The translations under genes and the position numbers were made by a program. DNA of 64,000 bases from Casuarius casuarius (taxonomy: Eukaryota > Chordata > Aves > Casuariiformes > Casuariidae). Of this stretch, positions 48,711 through 61,210 are shown one piece after another (the stretch's first letter is position 1; each line of letters begins with the position of its first letter). Location of the stretch: positions 702,435-766,434 of the forward strand of contig PTFA01000303.1 of the NCBI GenBank assembly GCA_003342895.1. The letters run 5' to 3'. Below the pieces are notes generated by a model. It ran no database searches, had not been told where the DNA came from, and worked only from the letters and a program-made list of their open reading frames with translations.

Positions 48711-51155
48711 GAGAAGATATTAGTTCTACTCCTGTTTTATCACTCCGTTGAGTGTCTTCTTTCCTTTGTTTCTTTCATCCCTAGAGAACCTACATGACAC
48801 CAAAGAAAGCAGCCTGGAAGACACTACAGAAGTAATAAATAATGCTCATCTAGAAACCCTGTTCTTAACCGTGTTGTATTCTACATGTGGTCCTAAACCA
48901 TTTTGCAAAAGGTGAAATAGCCTCTTCTCATAGGAAGACTTAGAAATTAGGGAACACGAGTTCTTAGCTAGTCTTCTCCTCCACAAGCCCCAGGGGGAAG
49001 GTCTTCTCCAGTCAGTCTGTCCCTGTCTAAGGGGAAGGAAGGCCAGATCCCTGCCCAGTGCTTTGGCTCAGAATTGAATGACATACAGCAAACGCCAAAA
49101 ATATTAAGTGTGAAATGCTGACAGAAAATTCATTACAGCATTAGTTTCCCTACCTGGATAAGCCAGGGTATGAGCAGCTGTTTGAAGCCGAGGAAGTGGG
49201 TCAGTATTCGTTCTCAAGTTAACTCACCGAAAAGCACTTTCAAAAAACAGCAGCAAAAGATTTTCCTAAGAGCTGCTGTATGGAGCTGTATGACGGCCTG
49301 ATCTGCCCACTGAACAGGCACTCTTTACATCTCTCACTGCAAACAAAGCTGTGATAGTTGTGATAACAGGTTTAAACTTGGGATATTGCTAAGTAAAGTG
49401 AAAGTCCCTGGACACGCTGAGATTCTTCAACAATAAAACCTTGGATAAAAACAAGAGTATTACTAAAGAATGAAGGCAGGGAAGAAGAAGCCTCTGCTGT
49501 TATGGAAAACCAAATAATGTCAAGCTAGTGGAAGAAAGGTGAGCGAACTGACTGCAGTGAGGCAGTTTTTCCCCTCTTAAAAGTACGGTTGGGAAAGCTG
49601 GAAGTCTGTACACTCACAAGCAGATTTAAAATGCCTTCAAAAATAAAGATGTCTGGACAACAGGAGGCGTTAGTGGTTTCAGCAAGCACCCAACGTGAGA
49701 TCCACCAGAGAGGCCAACAAAGTAAGAGCATTTCCTAACCAGGCAGTTGGGAAACCATGACCACGGGTCTGGCTGCAACTCTACTCGTCACAGCACCATG
49801 AGCTGGGAAAGTGACATAAGAGATCAAAGTTACAGGACAAGTCACTGACTACTTTTCCTATCTGTCGTCAGAGTTATTTCCTAGGCTGGCACTGTTTCTT
49901 TTTCAGGTCCTTCATTTGCCCAAGAACATTTCTATCTTCGTTATCTTCCTCATTCTCCACTTGGTGTAAGACATTGTGGCCTCAAGCACAACCAGTTCGC
50001 CTCTGACCTGGCACTGTGAGGCCTGCGTACCTGCTAGGACACTGAGCACTTTGGATTTCCACTGGTGACTCAACTTGATGAACATCAGATCCTGAGATCT
50101 TCTGATCTTTTCAGAAACAGATCCTGAGACCCTTCCACAGAAAAGGACCCAGAGAGGGAAACTCATAGGACCTGCTACCTGAAAAGTTCTTCTCTCTCTA
50201 GATTAGCACAAACGCTCTCTTTCCCTGTGCACCCGTACACAAAGTATGTTTGCCCCAAGNCTGTGAATCACTGCCTTGATTCGTTCATATGTTCACTTGC
50301 TATCTTTCAGCCCACTGACTTCATTCACACCTCTGAGAGATAAACAGAGCAAAGTAAAAGCTTGGTGAAGCAGGAAAATAACATGGGAAAAGACTGTTCA
50401 CCAAGTTATTCATTAGAATGAAACCCACTGCAGCCACACCCTGCTCAAATATTTAGCTTTGTGGGGGACTGAGCCAGAAGAGCAGCTGAAAGCCAAATGC
50501 AGGACGCAAGCTGAATGACCTTGGCACCTTCCAGACTTGGCAGAAATGGCTGTGGCAGATCTTGCTTAACTTCTAATGTGGTTTGTAGAGCTCCCCACTT
50601 ACCATCAGGGAGCAGCAGAGGTGGCTGCTCCACAAAGGAAGGGGAGCCAGGAGCCNAGGGTGACAGCAAGGCAGGTAGGGCAGGAGTGTCCTCACCAGTG
50701 AGGGCGCAGACCCACTGCACCCTGAGCAAGGCGAGCAGTGAAGGTGGGGTGACACAACCAGGGTCAGCCAAGCGTCCACATTGCTGAGCAAATCCATAGT
50801 GACAAGACAGGTCTGAAGCCAAGTCAGCAGGTCACAATCTGCAAGGTAGCCAGCCTGCCACGAACATGGCTGCAACACAGCTCAGACACAAGCCAGCAAG
50901 AAGAGTCTTACCTTCAATGCAGCTTCTGAGCAAGTAAGGAAGGCCCCAGGCTTCTCGCATCTTTTTCCATAGCAGTGTGACCCAAGGCTACGCAGCTGTG
51001 CCTTACCAGAGCTGAGCCCAAGGAGGAGAGGAGAGGAGGAGGGGCTGCAGAGCCTCTTGATGCATTCACTGCCCTGACACAAACTGGCTTCCAATTAGAG
51101 TTGCAAGTAACCTGAGAAAACTAGTTGGATGGGGTAAAGTCAACATCCATGCAAT
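48711..51155. other. Intergenic sequence, no gene seen
   Basis: Unique sequence. Opposed frames at 50,445-50,878 (up to 125 codons) overlap each other and lack domains. N bases at 50,260 and 50,656. Confidence 0.45.
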
Positions 51156-51159
51156 GCTG

Positions 51160-51800
51160 TCAAACCCTGGCTTTTAATATTAATGTTCATTAATTTAATT
51201 ACTTAATCTTGTTTATTAATTTAATGATATTTAATTGTATAGGTTTAAAAAAAATACACACGCTCCCATTCTGCTGGTGACAGTGCAAGAAATTAAATAC
51301 TGAAGGCAAATTTTCTACATAATTATAGCAGTTAATCTTGGATTTAGTCAGGCTCCAATGTAAGAGAAAGTTTTACCTAGATAACAAGTTACTGGATGCC
51401 AGCTAATTCATGGTAACCTTCCATGTGCTTACTCTTGGCCTACAAAAAATGTGATGTAGTCTGATTAAAAGGACATATTTCACAATTTCTGTGCACTTAG
51501 AATATACACTTGCACAGTCTCCTCAGATCGGCTGCTGCTCAGTCACTTGTTTATGCAGCTGAACCTGGGATAAAAGACAATTAATTTCCTTCACTTTTAT
51601 ATCATTAACATAGGAATTGTAATATGGTCTTTTTAGGAACGATCATAGGAATTTTGCTTTTTGCAAAGTGCGTGTTGGCTTGTATTCCCAGCAAGAGATT
51701 AAGTATTTCAGCCACTACTGGAGAACTTCTACATTACCATTCACTTAACAGTACGCCTAATCAAGATTAGTCTATAATACAGTTGACAAATTGCTGAAAT
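51160..51800. promoter_or_regulatory. Candidate long AT-rich regulatory block with TTAAT cluster
   Basis: Bases 51,174-51,236 hold about eight TTAAT/ATTAA words. Further words include cagttaatcttgg, gacaattaatttcc (about 51,578) and cctaatcaagattag (about 51,757). There is no repeat family and no coding potential. It may be a homotypic homeodomain site cluster or just AT-rich low-complexity DNA. Confidence 0.3.
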
Positions 51801-52550
51801 ATCTGAGCTAAGATTCGAAGAGTCTACCTCCCCATCAGAAGTGGTGAGATCTGAACCTCAGACATGGGTTTGGGGGAACCAGCTGGCTGGGATTTGGACA
51901 GGGTGGTTCACCTGTAACTAGCAGTTTGACTGTGAGGTAGGGCTCAGCTGGAGCCACTCTCCTCCTCACAGGAGCAGAAAGGTAGAAGTATCCAAAGGAA
52001 AATTCTGCCTGGAAGCTGTCTATTCAAAGGGCTTTTCTTCTCTGTCCCGGTCAGAGGAACTTTCTTCTGCTGCCTCATCTAGACCATGATGCTGAGCATC
52101 TGGGAGTTTCATAATCACCTCAAGAAGTGTGACCTTGAGTTCTAAGTTATGCAGTGACCTGCAAGATTGTCCAAGGAAAAAACGCATTTGATTTTAGAAA
52201 TACACAGATTCCTCCAGGTCAGATTTTCTGGTCCAAAAGCATGCAACGTTTTCCCACAGCTGCCAACAGCCACTGTATGTGAACCAGATTGCTTCGGCCT
52301 CAGTTCCTTGAGTATAATCACACACAGTTAATTCTTAAAAATTCAACATCAGTGAAACAAACCATTTTACACCTTGTACAGCTCTTTCTTTTCTGGAAAC
52401 AATGTTAAAGAACCAGCTACATATATAACAGACACTAGCAATGCTCTTGGAAGACGACAGGTGCCAAGAGAGTCCATAAAGCAAAGGATTTCAGCTGGCT
52501 CTCTGGGAGCTATTCTCATTTACAGAGCTTAAAAAGCATCTTTTAGGGGA
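51801..52550. other. Unique sequence, no gene seen
   Basis: No coding domain or repeat family recognised before the SINE that follows. Confidence 0.45.
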
Positions 52551-52554
52551 GATG

Positions 52555-52695
52555 ACTGCCCTGTTTCACAGGCTGGGAAGATGATGCACAAAGCAGTACA
52601 ACGATCTGAGCAAGGTTATGAAGCAGGCTGGCAGCAAGGGCAAAACCAGGAGCTATGCTGGGTCCCAAGTCCATCCACTGCGCCCAGAGGTGGAG
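52555..52695 (-). mobile_element. MIR-like SINE fragment
   Basis: The order (plus strand) ctgtttcacaggctgggaag, then gatgcacaaagcag, then ctgagcaaggttatgaag, then ggcaaaaccaggagc matches the reverse complement of the MIR core: 'ttttacagatgaggaaactgaggcacagag', 'ttgcccaaggtca', 'gccaggattcgaaccc'. The copy is old, at high divergence. It is either MIR or a related amniote CORE-SINE. The 75-codon minus-strand frame across it is not a gene. Confidence 0.65.
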
Positions 52696-52699
52696 GCAC

Positions 52700-55425
52700 C
52701 TGCTCTGTTGCGCAAGGTACCTTCTAGAGTACTTCTTACCTGACCTCTTTGAATATAATGGCCTACGCACTCAATTTGATTTTTCCGCCTTGGAAGTCTG
52801 CTCATTACTAATTCACATTCATCCAAATAGTTTTTCTTCTTCCTTGTACACTGTCATTTTTCTAACTGCAACATATTCAACCACATTGTCCCAGGCATTA
52901 TATTTGCGTGGTTCTGTTCTGATGGCTAGCTTAGCTGTTTCAAATTATGCCTTGCTTTCAGTTTTGCTCAAGTAAAGTGTCATGTAGGAATGAACTGCCC
53001 TCTGATGAGGGCTTTCAGGCTTCCCATTTGAGGAACAGGATGCAGGGGGTTTTTTTGAGAGCAATGGGAGAAGGATCAAGCCAGCTTTTGTTTTACAGAT
53101 TACTACAACAGATAGCTTCCTCATAGGGAGTGTTACAGCACTATATTATGCTTATATAAAGGGTAATAACTAGGAACTTGGAAAACTCTACCCTTAGGAA
53201 GTGTTCGATGGGAGAGAACAGCAGGTATGGAGGAAGGAAGAAAGCCTAAATGTCTTTGCGTCTTGACTTTCTCTTATTTTATGTTTGGAGACTGAATGTG
53301 ATGCCAGAAGCAAGTTGGTTCCTGCGTGCACATGAAAGCAGAAGGATAGGAATGTGGCAAGGAAGAAAACCAAAACAAATAGAGAAAACAGCTGATAAGT
53401 AGCCTAGGATCCTGTCCCTGAGCAGATAGCCTCAAAAGCGCCACAGGATGCTCTTCAGCTCACTATGGGAAAACTAGAAAACCAGAAGAGGGGCTGGATA
53501 AAGGAGAAAACAAAGCAAGAACAAGCATGTCAGTGGAGAAAGGCTGCCTTGTGGTGCAAGAGCCTCTGGTCACATTGGCAGCAAGCTGAGAAAAAAAACA
53601 ACAACCCTGGATGGGTTCCACAAAGCCATTTTTAACACACAAACCTCAAACACGAAAGGTGTCATCTCAACGCCTGTGGACACTATGCTAAATCTGCCTT
53701 TATGTTGCTAAACAGCGTGACAAGTCCATCACAGGAAAAAGCCTCAAAACAGGTACTGATCTGCATTGTGTGTAACAGGCATAAACGCAATGCAGACCAG
53801 AACAGCTAAAGGATACGGCTTGTATCCATTTCCCAGCTGAGTTTTACGAAACCAGCAGTTCACAAACAAGCAGGCAAAGAGATGGCAAAGTAAATCATCA
53901 GTGAACATGCTGGACAGCAAAGATCCCCCCTGCATTCTCTGCGAAGAAGGAAATGGGAGATGTAACAAAATACAGGCAAATTAAAATGATTTAATCCCAT
54001 CACAATACCATAAAGACAATATGAGTCATAAGCCGAACGCCAGAGAAAACTACAGAGACTGAAATACTAAGCAGTACAGTCAGTGCAGAAGCGACTACAC
54101 AAGCCTAAAAACTTCATCCATGAAGCTGCAAAAAGTTCTTTTTTTTTTTTGCAAAAGCAAAAGCTGCAACAAATGAATATACAGTAGACACACAAACAAC
54201 AAGAAGGTGAAAGAAAGAATGACCTCTAAGATCCCCAAAACATCTCTGTCAAGAAAGACTGTCAAATGGTATTTGAAGGCANAGGATGGCTCTTGAGCAC
54301 ATTACACCTAGAACTACATAAGAGGAGAGCAATATGTTGGAGAGAACACCCTGCCTTAAAAAAACACGTGATGAGAGCAATGGACATTCCTGGTCCAGAA
54401 ATGTCTCCTACGCAGGGTAAGTAGCAAGGCAAAGGAGCCTAGCAAATAACACATTTGCATGCCACTGAGCAACTTCACTGCTGGTCAGAGAGCTCACATC
54501 TAAATACAAGAGACTGAAGAAATACCAATTCCTTTGGCAAAAGCAAAAGGATTCAGCGTACTCTAGCTCTGGAAGCAGAACACATGTAGCACTTCAGAGC
54601 CAGGGAAGCTGCAGCCTTACTAGCACTCAGGGGCCAAGAACACTGTCCAGGACCCAGTCTGCAGGGTAAGACCTTCAGTCTCCAACGCTCCAAGTGATGG
54701 AGCTATGCTGTCCTATGGGTGAACTCCAAACACATGGTGTGGAATCTGGCGTGTAAGGAATAACTCCACTAAACACGTGGTTCAGGACCTGGCATGTAAG
54801 GACCAAGNCCACTCTGACGGCTGGGAACAGCCAGGAGGGGAGAGCTGAAAAACAAGATGAGCCTACACTCAGATACAGGATTATTCACAAGAGACTTCCC
54901 CATCTTCAGGTTACAGCCCCCTATCACAAAGTGGAAGCAGCACAGCTGACATCCGAAGATCTTACAGAGACTCAGAGATTATTTGGACTTGTGAATGACC
55001 TAACAAAACATCTTCCTAGTCCTGCTATGCCCCAAAGGCAATGCTTGGACAAACGCGCCTTACAGCTGCACTAAGATAACAGAGCCGCCATATAAAACAA
55101 GAAGCTTTTTCAGAAATACCATGATGTTAATGAAGGTGAAATCAAACCAGGTGAGATCAGAGAAAGGGAGTCTTAAGTCAGCTATCAGCTGTAGTCCTAA
55201 TTATCAGTGGAACAAGTTTGTCTTGCTGTAGCGTCAGCATACAAAAAGGGAAGCAATATATATTTAAAGTCAGTAAGACTTCAGGAAGGAGACCTCGAAC
55301 CACTGCTGAGGTTTGTTTCTAAAGCCACAGTGTTCAAAATATCTCCAGGGTCTCCCACTGCATTTGGTGTATCAGTGCTTTGTCATATGTGTTTCTCCTA
55401 GGACGTTCTTCCAGCACCAGCGCAG
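52700..55425. other. Intergenic sequence, no gene seen
   Basis: Contains a T10 run near 54,141 and the diverged duplication at 54,722-54,804. N bases at 54,282 and 54,808. No coding domain recognised. Confidence 0.45.
54722..54804. repeat. Diverged tandem duplication, about 40-bp unit
   Basis: Copy one (54722-54761) and copy two (54762-54804) share aactcca..aacac(a/g)tgg, then (a/g)a(t/c)ctggc(g/a)tgtaaggac/a. They differ by several substitutions and small indels. Confidence 0.7.
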
Positions 55426-55429
55426 GATG

Positions 55430-55600
55430 CTGAGATCTTCACCCCAATAGGAATTCAGAAAACTGCCCAAAGACGTGAGAAGCATCGAACAGGCTTTGCC
55501 ACCTTCAAAGCAAGGCTTGGACAGCCTCCAGGAGCTACACGACACTCTACGGGGGGTGCCATCCATCATTCTGCCAGGATGGCTGGACACCAGTGCCAGT
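55430..55600 (+). mobile_element. Possible CR1 3' fragment
   Basis: Phrases aaactgcccaaagacgtg, then ccttcaaagcaaggcttgg, then acagcctccagg resemble the CR1 part reading 'ctgcccagagaggt...ttcaaagcaaggctggac'. No terminal signature is seen, so the match may be coincidental. Confidence 0.4.
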
Positions 55601-57575
55601 GCTGCACTGTCCCCTCAGTTGTCGGGCTACGGAGACAGGCTGAGCGCAGAGCTCAGTGCTAGTAATGCAGGCAGCCAGAGCTAACACCAAGGTCGTTAAA
55701 CAGGCAAACTCTCAGGAATATACCAGAGCCATTCTGAAACAGCTGGAAATCCAGAGGTGACACAAAGCAATGGAAAATAGCTATGGAAAGGACTTCTGGA
55801 AGCCTGCTAATCTGCTCCCTGCCCCCTGGCTCTACCTGCAGTGCTCCTCCGAGCTCCTCCCTTTCTCTAAGTTAAGCCCATTTTGACTTGTCCGGAGTGG
55901 ATCATGCTGCGTTTACTGGCAAAACAGGACTAAGAATGGGCAAGCATCAAATGCATGGAGAAATGCTGGTGAGAAAGCAGAGACATGCATGAAACACCCG
56001 CCATTCTTGGGAGACCTTGCAGTAACACAGGATGGTAGCTGGCGTTGAGAACCACACCTCATCGCTGACCACTGCCCCCAGCCTTCGAGAGAACTTGCCA
56101 GATTCAGCTGCAGGACACACTACCAAAAATACAGCGAGGCAGTTTGGCAGAGTATTAATCCCAACACATGCTCTTTCAGACAGCAGGCTCCAGTTAGCTC
56201 ACCGTGCCTTTGTCCCATCTACCTGGGAAGGGAGATAAAGGCAAATCATTAACACCAGGCTACAGTGAACAGCGAGGGCAGAAACAGCAATTCAAATAGC
56301 TATGAATTAGCTAAAGAAAAGCTACAGAAAAGGAATGGGGAAGCAAATGGGGAAGCATATCTGGACAGGGAAACACTCCTGCTGAAGATTTGTGCAACAC
56401 TAGGTGTCTATATACACTTTGGCACCTTTCGCTCTTGTGGGACTCTAGCTAGCAGTGCTGGAAGGTGTAACAAGAGATGAAGACACATAGATGAACACTG
56501 ATGTCACCATAATGAGCAAGTTAAAGATTCCCAGAACTATAGCCTGCCTGATCCTGGGAAATCAACCTGTTTACTCAGGACAAACCACATGTGGGAAGCA
56601 AGTTTAGGCTGAACGCCTAAATCCTCACTCCTGAAATACCCCAAAACTACCAGCACATTCCCCTCCATGAACCCAAGACAAAAACACCAAGTAGAGGATG
56701 CTGAAACACACATTGTGATGAGACTTGATCAGCAAGAAGGAAGGAAAACAGGTTGACAAGTCTCCCACAGATACTGGAAGAGGCTCTCACACTCCATCGT
56801 AACAGACAGACCTTGTGTGCGACAACCCTGTCCCAACATCAACCCACTTGCCAAAGGCGCACTCCAACACGTGCTGCATCAGGGTGTAAAAGCACAGCTT
56901 CCTAAACCCAGAGGGAAACACCACTGTGGCCAAACAAGTTAAGGAGAATAGCTGTATTTTCAGACATGAGCCACAGCTGACAAGACACACTGTGGAGCAC
57001 AGCTCGAGCACCTCACACAGATGGAGCCGATGGGATTCAGACTGATGCCTGCCATGCCAAATGCAAGCAACAGCGCTGTGACAGATGGCAGAGGGCATTG
57101 GGATAAATTGGGACAGCAGGGGGACCAGGAGACTGTGGCGTCTCCGTATTTGAAGGATGCTGAGAACAAGCAAGACAGCGTTCGTCAGGGCTGGTTAGGC
57201 AGCACTGCTCTGACTGGGGGTGGGAGACTACGCCAATCATCCCCACCTGCATGGTCAAGCCTCCCCTGAAAAGACGAGACATTCCTAAGAGCTGTAACAC
57301 CCCGGCTGCAAGCTGCACCCACCTTCCCACAGAGACCTTCTCACCGACGCAGAAGAACAAGACATGACGAGCTAGGGGCCTTCTACCAGCTTTCTCTGCT
57401 TACGTGGCAGGCTGCTTGCACGGGGCAGCATCGGCAGGTAAAAGTACTGTATGGAAGGAAGGAGGAATAAATCCCGGGACTGCAGCTCTTGGGCTCTCTT
57501 TGCCAGGATGGGGACAGCAGTCAGGACAATTATCCCCATTCGTTAAGCGTTGACAGTGTGCTCACTGAAGCCAGA
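55601..57575. other. Intergenic sequence, no gene seen
   Basis: Includes a 12-bp tandem duplicate (aatggggaagca) at 56334-56357. Opposed frames at 56,787-57,360 (up to 128 codons) lack domains. Confidence 0.45.
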
Positions 57576-57579
57576 GTTG

Positions 57580-57840
57580 CGTGAAGCCAAAGAGAGGTGT
57601 CCACACAGGCTGGAGTGCGTATTGATTTGCTGCATGACCTTGGCTAAGTCACTTAACCTCAGCTTCTTCATTGGTATATGGGGAATTATGGGACTTGCAG
57701 AGTGCCACAGATTCATCAGAGAGAACTACTTAAGAGCCCTATTATGATTTAATGGGATTTCCCACTTCAAAATTACTCCTATGAGGATTGAAGCAGTTGG
57801 ACTGGGATATTCATAACCCTGACTCCTACTCTAAGTGCAG
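57580..57840 (+). mobile_element. MIR-like SINE copy
   Basis: ctgcatgaccttggctaagtcacttaacctcagcttcttcattggtatatgggg is a close match to the MIR core order: gaccttgggcaagtcacttaacct, then cctcagtttcctcatctgtaaaatggg. A later phrase, tatgaggattgaa near 57,781, is also MIR-like. The tRNA-related head and the 3' end are eroded. Confidence 0.7.
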
Positions 57841-58135
57841 AGCATTTTTATATGTTTTTTTTCTCCCTAAAAAACACCCACATAAATCTCCTAGCTTGGG
57901 CACACACAGTTTAAGCATGTCCAGGTTCAAAGCTCTTTACAAACACTTCTTTAAATGACTTTGGCCTTGTCAGTCATCCATGCTAACAAGCCCTTCTCCT
58001 TGCCCAATTCATACGGTTTCAAACATATGGAGCTTCACACCGTGAGCTGTTGTGGTAGGAAGCTCAGCTGGTTTCTCGTAGTGTGAAGTCTGTTCAAATT
58101 AAGCTGCAAACTGTTGTGTAATGGCTTCTTGGAAA
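57841..58135. other. Unique sequence, no gene seen
   Basis: Short stretch between two SINE-like copies. A T8 run lies near 57,855. No gene recognised. Confidence 0.4.
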
Positions 58136-58139
58136 AAGT

Positions 58140-58335
58140 GAAAATTTTAAAATCTTAAAAGCTAAAGGCAGTGCCCTGGTACTCTCGAGGAGGCAGGTTC
58201 AAGATCCAGCTTCATCAGCGGTGCAAACCACTGCAATTCCTTCATCCGCAGCATGGCATAAATCACTTTAATCCACTGCAGAAGCAAGCCTAACACAAGG
58301 AGCTGTGTTACATGCTAGTGCCCAACATAGTGCAG
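58140..58335 (+). mobile_element. MIR-like SINE copy with B-box remnant
   Basis: aggcaggttcaagatccagc (near 58,192) resembles the tRNA B-box region of MIR. It is followed in the right order by aaaccactgcaattccttcatccgcagcatggc, where MIR has 'caagtcactt...cctcagtttcc..atctgtaaaatgg'. High divergence. Confidence 0.5.
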
Positions 58336-59075
58336 ACGCTGAAGTTACCTAATAACATTTGGTGCATTGATTCACAAAGTGATTCAAGACACCTTGAGGA
58401 TGAAACAGGCTATGTGGTGGGAAGCTTAAAACTAAAAGCAAACATAAGGTTGGAGACTTTTCTAGAGAAGCTGAGATAAGGATACACAGTGTTTGTACCT
58501 TAGTACAGCTACCCCATTGTAAGCATGCTCACAAATAGATAGACAAACGAGTCATTTCAAGACCACCAGACTAAAACTAAAGAGCCTTCCTAGGCTAACT
58601 TGTTCTTCCACGGGGAAGTTAAACACTCCTGAGACTGAGGAATACCTCGGTCCCTTCCTCACCCTTCCTCTCGTCATCTACACAGTCACTTGGTACTTCT
58701 ATTTTATTTGGGTTTTCTCTAAGCAGAGTCATTAATCTTCCCCCTAGATGCACAGCTCTGACAGCTAGGGTCCCGACACCTCCAGCATCAGTGAAGGACA
58801 TTCTCAAACTTTTTTTTTTTNCCTCCTTCTTTCTCCCCTCTTTCTCTCTCTTTTTAAAGAAACTCTTCATACCTCACCAGCCACAGGGGTTTGATTAGAA
58901 GGCCCCGGAGACGGAGGTCGTGTGAACTGGAGATGAGGGGACTGCNGGGGAGGAAGGGACGGGAAGAGGATGCAACTCCAACAAGGAACTCCCGAGTCCT
59001 GCTGAAAAGGTCAACGTGCTTTTGAGTCATCTGCACTGCTCCCCTGCACAAAAAAATCGACTCAGCCCAGCACAG
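58336..59075. other. Intergenic sequence with pyrimidine tract
   Basis: T11 run at 58810-58820, an N at 58,821, then a C/T tract to 58,855. Another N at 58,946. No gene recognised. Confidence 0.45.
58810..58855. repeat. T-run plus CT-rich low-complexity tract
   Basis: T11, one N, then almost pure pyrimidines. Confidence 0.85.
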
Positions 59076-59079
59076 AGAT

Positions 59080-59480
59080 ACTTGATAAAGAGACTAATGA
59101 AGTGGAAAGAGTGCTGTAGGAAAAGAATAGGCCTCTCTCATCCTGACATCCCATGATGCTCCATCTTGTTGCTATGGAGACTTAAAAGAGAAGGGGGTTT
59201 TGTTGTCTTGGAGGGCCATCTCCCTTCCCACCAACCTTGACCTTTTCCAGGTTTGTGTGTAGGTGTACGTATTTATAAATAAAGAGATAAGGAATTCCAT
59301 TTCTTCTTATCTGGTCATGGCTCACTGGCTGGAACTGATGCATGTGGGGGGCCGTCAGCTTGTCTCGGCGTGCAGATGTGGAGAAGATAAGAGCAAGAAA
59401 AGACAGAGGGGAACAGTTAATTAAGGCTGATATTGCAAAGGACATTGTTGCCAAATAATGAATTCCATATGCTTCAGAAA
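59080..59480. promoter_or_regulatory. Candidate regulatory block with RFX-type X-box
   Basis: Bases 59168-59181 (gttgctatggagac) match the RFX X-box at 12 of 14 positions. Nearby words include gataaagagactaatg (about 59,083) and cagttaattaaggctg (about 59,414). Unique, repeat-free sequence. Confidence 0.3.
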
Positions 59481-60479
59481 TACAAGTGCAATTAAAGGTG
59501 TGAGAGATGAAGGGTAGGAGAGGGGTGATGGGTCACACGTTACCATACAAAACAGGCCACTGGCCCTCCAAAGCTAAGGCTTCGGGGGCAGGGCGGGAAC
59601 CACCAACACGCTGTGTATTACAACCACAGATTATTTTTCCTAAACAAGGCAGAGGTGATGCTGCCAGTTGCCACAGGTGAAGAAGGGTTACTGTTGGTCA
59701 ACAGCTATTACAGCAATTCCACCTAGCCCTACAGCCAAACTAATAGACATGTTCGGAGCTGGGGCTGTCTCTAGAAGTCCACTTGCCTCATCTCTCACAA
59801 TGCCTGTGGCCCTTTCTACATCCCACAGCATAGCTGCCACCAGGGACATCCTCCACCCTCTCCATTTCTTTCTCAAAGGGAGATTGGGAACTTGGTACTG
59901 GAATTCGTGCTTTCTGCTTGGATGCCCTCCTGGCTCAGAGACCCACCAGAGATCCCAGATGCATTTGAGGGCGTAAGCTTCTGTGCCCTATGGTGTAACA
60001 GGACNTGGGAGCAAGTGAGAAAAAATGACAGGAAAGCATAGGGGAGATAAAAGCCCTCTGCTTAGCTTAGAGAACTTCAACATCAAGAGGAGAACGAAGA
60101 CATGAACTGTGCCCTGCTGTGACCTCTCCAACAGGAGAGAGCATCAGCCATCAGACCCTATCCGAGAACATAACCGCCGCCAGGATAAGACCTAGATACG
60201 GATGGAGTGTTGCAGAGCCCCATCTTTAACAAAGCAAGGCTAATCCATGTCAGAGAAGAAGGTCAGAATTTGACACCATTTTGCACAAGTTGTACAGCGA
60301 TGAGAATCTGATCTCTACGACATCTGTGAACTCCCCTCGGCATCAGTAACAGAAGTGTCCCAGAGCCAGATTTCTGTCCTCTGTGGATTTAGCCTCTCCA
60401 TCCCTAAGGAGATNTGGGATACGGTCTGTGCTTACAGCTAATCCTCTGCTTGTGCACACCCTGTATTAACATAGCACTG
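59481..60479. other. Intergenic sequence, no gene seen
   Basis: A 102-codon frame (59,668-59,976) lacks a recognisable domain. N bases at 60,005 and 60,414. Confidence 0.45.
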
Positions 60480-61210
60480 ATCCAAGCTTCTGCAAGATAA
60501 CAAATTAACCTAAATAAACCCCCTGATAAGTGATCTCGGTGGCTGCCTGTTCTCCACCCTCCAATCCCGGGCTAAGCTTCCACAGCTTTGGACTTACTTG
60601 AAGAAACTCAACTCCACTTGCTGCTCCTGACGGCTTGCTATATCTCCGCTCCAAGTGAGAGGAGAGCACAGAAGAAAAATCATAGAAAAAAATTACTGGA
60701 AAAAAAATTCTCTTTGAGCTGAGAGTGCTGTTGATACGATCGCCTTTTCATTTGCTGCAAGTTTATGTGTGTGTGTATGCATGTCTCTCCCTACTCCATC
60801 TCTCAAGCTTATGANTTGAACCGTCGCCCGGGCTGGTTTGGCCATTCCCAGCCTGCCAAACCATCTTCAATAATAAGATCTATCTCCTTCTGCTCAAGGC
60901 TGCGTTGTCTTCATATCCTTGGAGATCAGATGTCTGTTCTCCCTTTTATCACTTGAGCTGCACGTGTTTTGATTGTAAACACCCTGATAACACTCTTGTT
61001 AGCCCCTCGCAAGTGAAATAATAAAGAATAGATAACATTTCTAGCAGTGATACTTATACTGTCATCCTACACTGAGATAACAAGGAGCAGACAGGCTGTG
61101 AGTCTGTCTTATGCTGGTGAGGATCTTGTCACCATAGATACAAAAGAGATAAACTTACTAAAATAATATCCTTGTTCATGTCACTTTGCTCAAGCTGGAT
61201 AATAAATAAT
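60480..61210. promoter_or_regulatory. Candidate GATA-site cluster / enhancer
   Basis: Seven WGATAA words lie at 60495, 60524, 60946 (minus), 60985, 61030, 61075 and 61147. About 0.65 would be expected by chance in this length with equal base use. A CACGTG E-box lies at 60961-60966 and a forkhead-type tgtaaaca at 60974-60981. Such clusters are typical of GATA-factor enhancers. Binding, transcription and conservation are not shown here. A short GT tract is at about 60,766-60,775, and one N is at 60,814. Confidence 0.4.
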
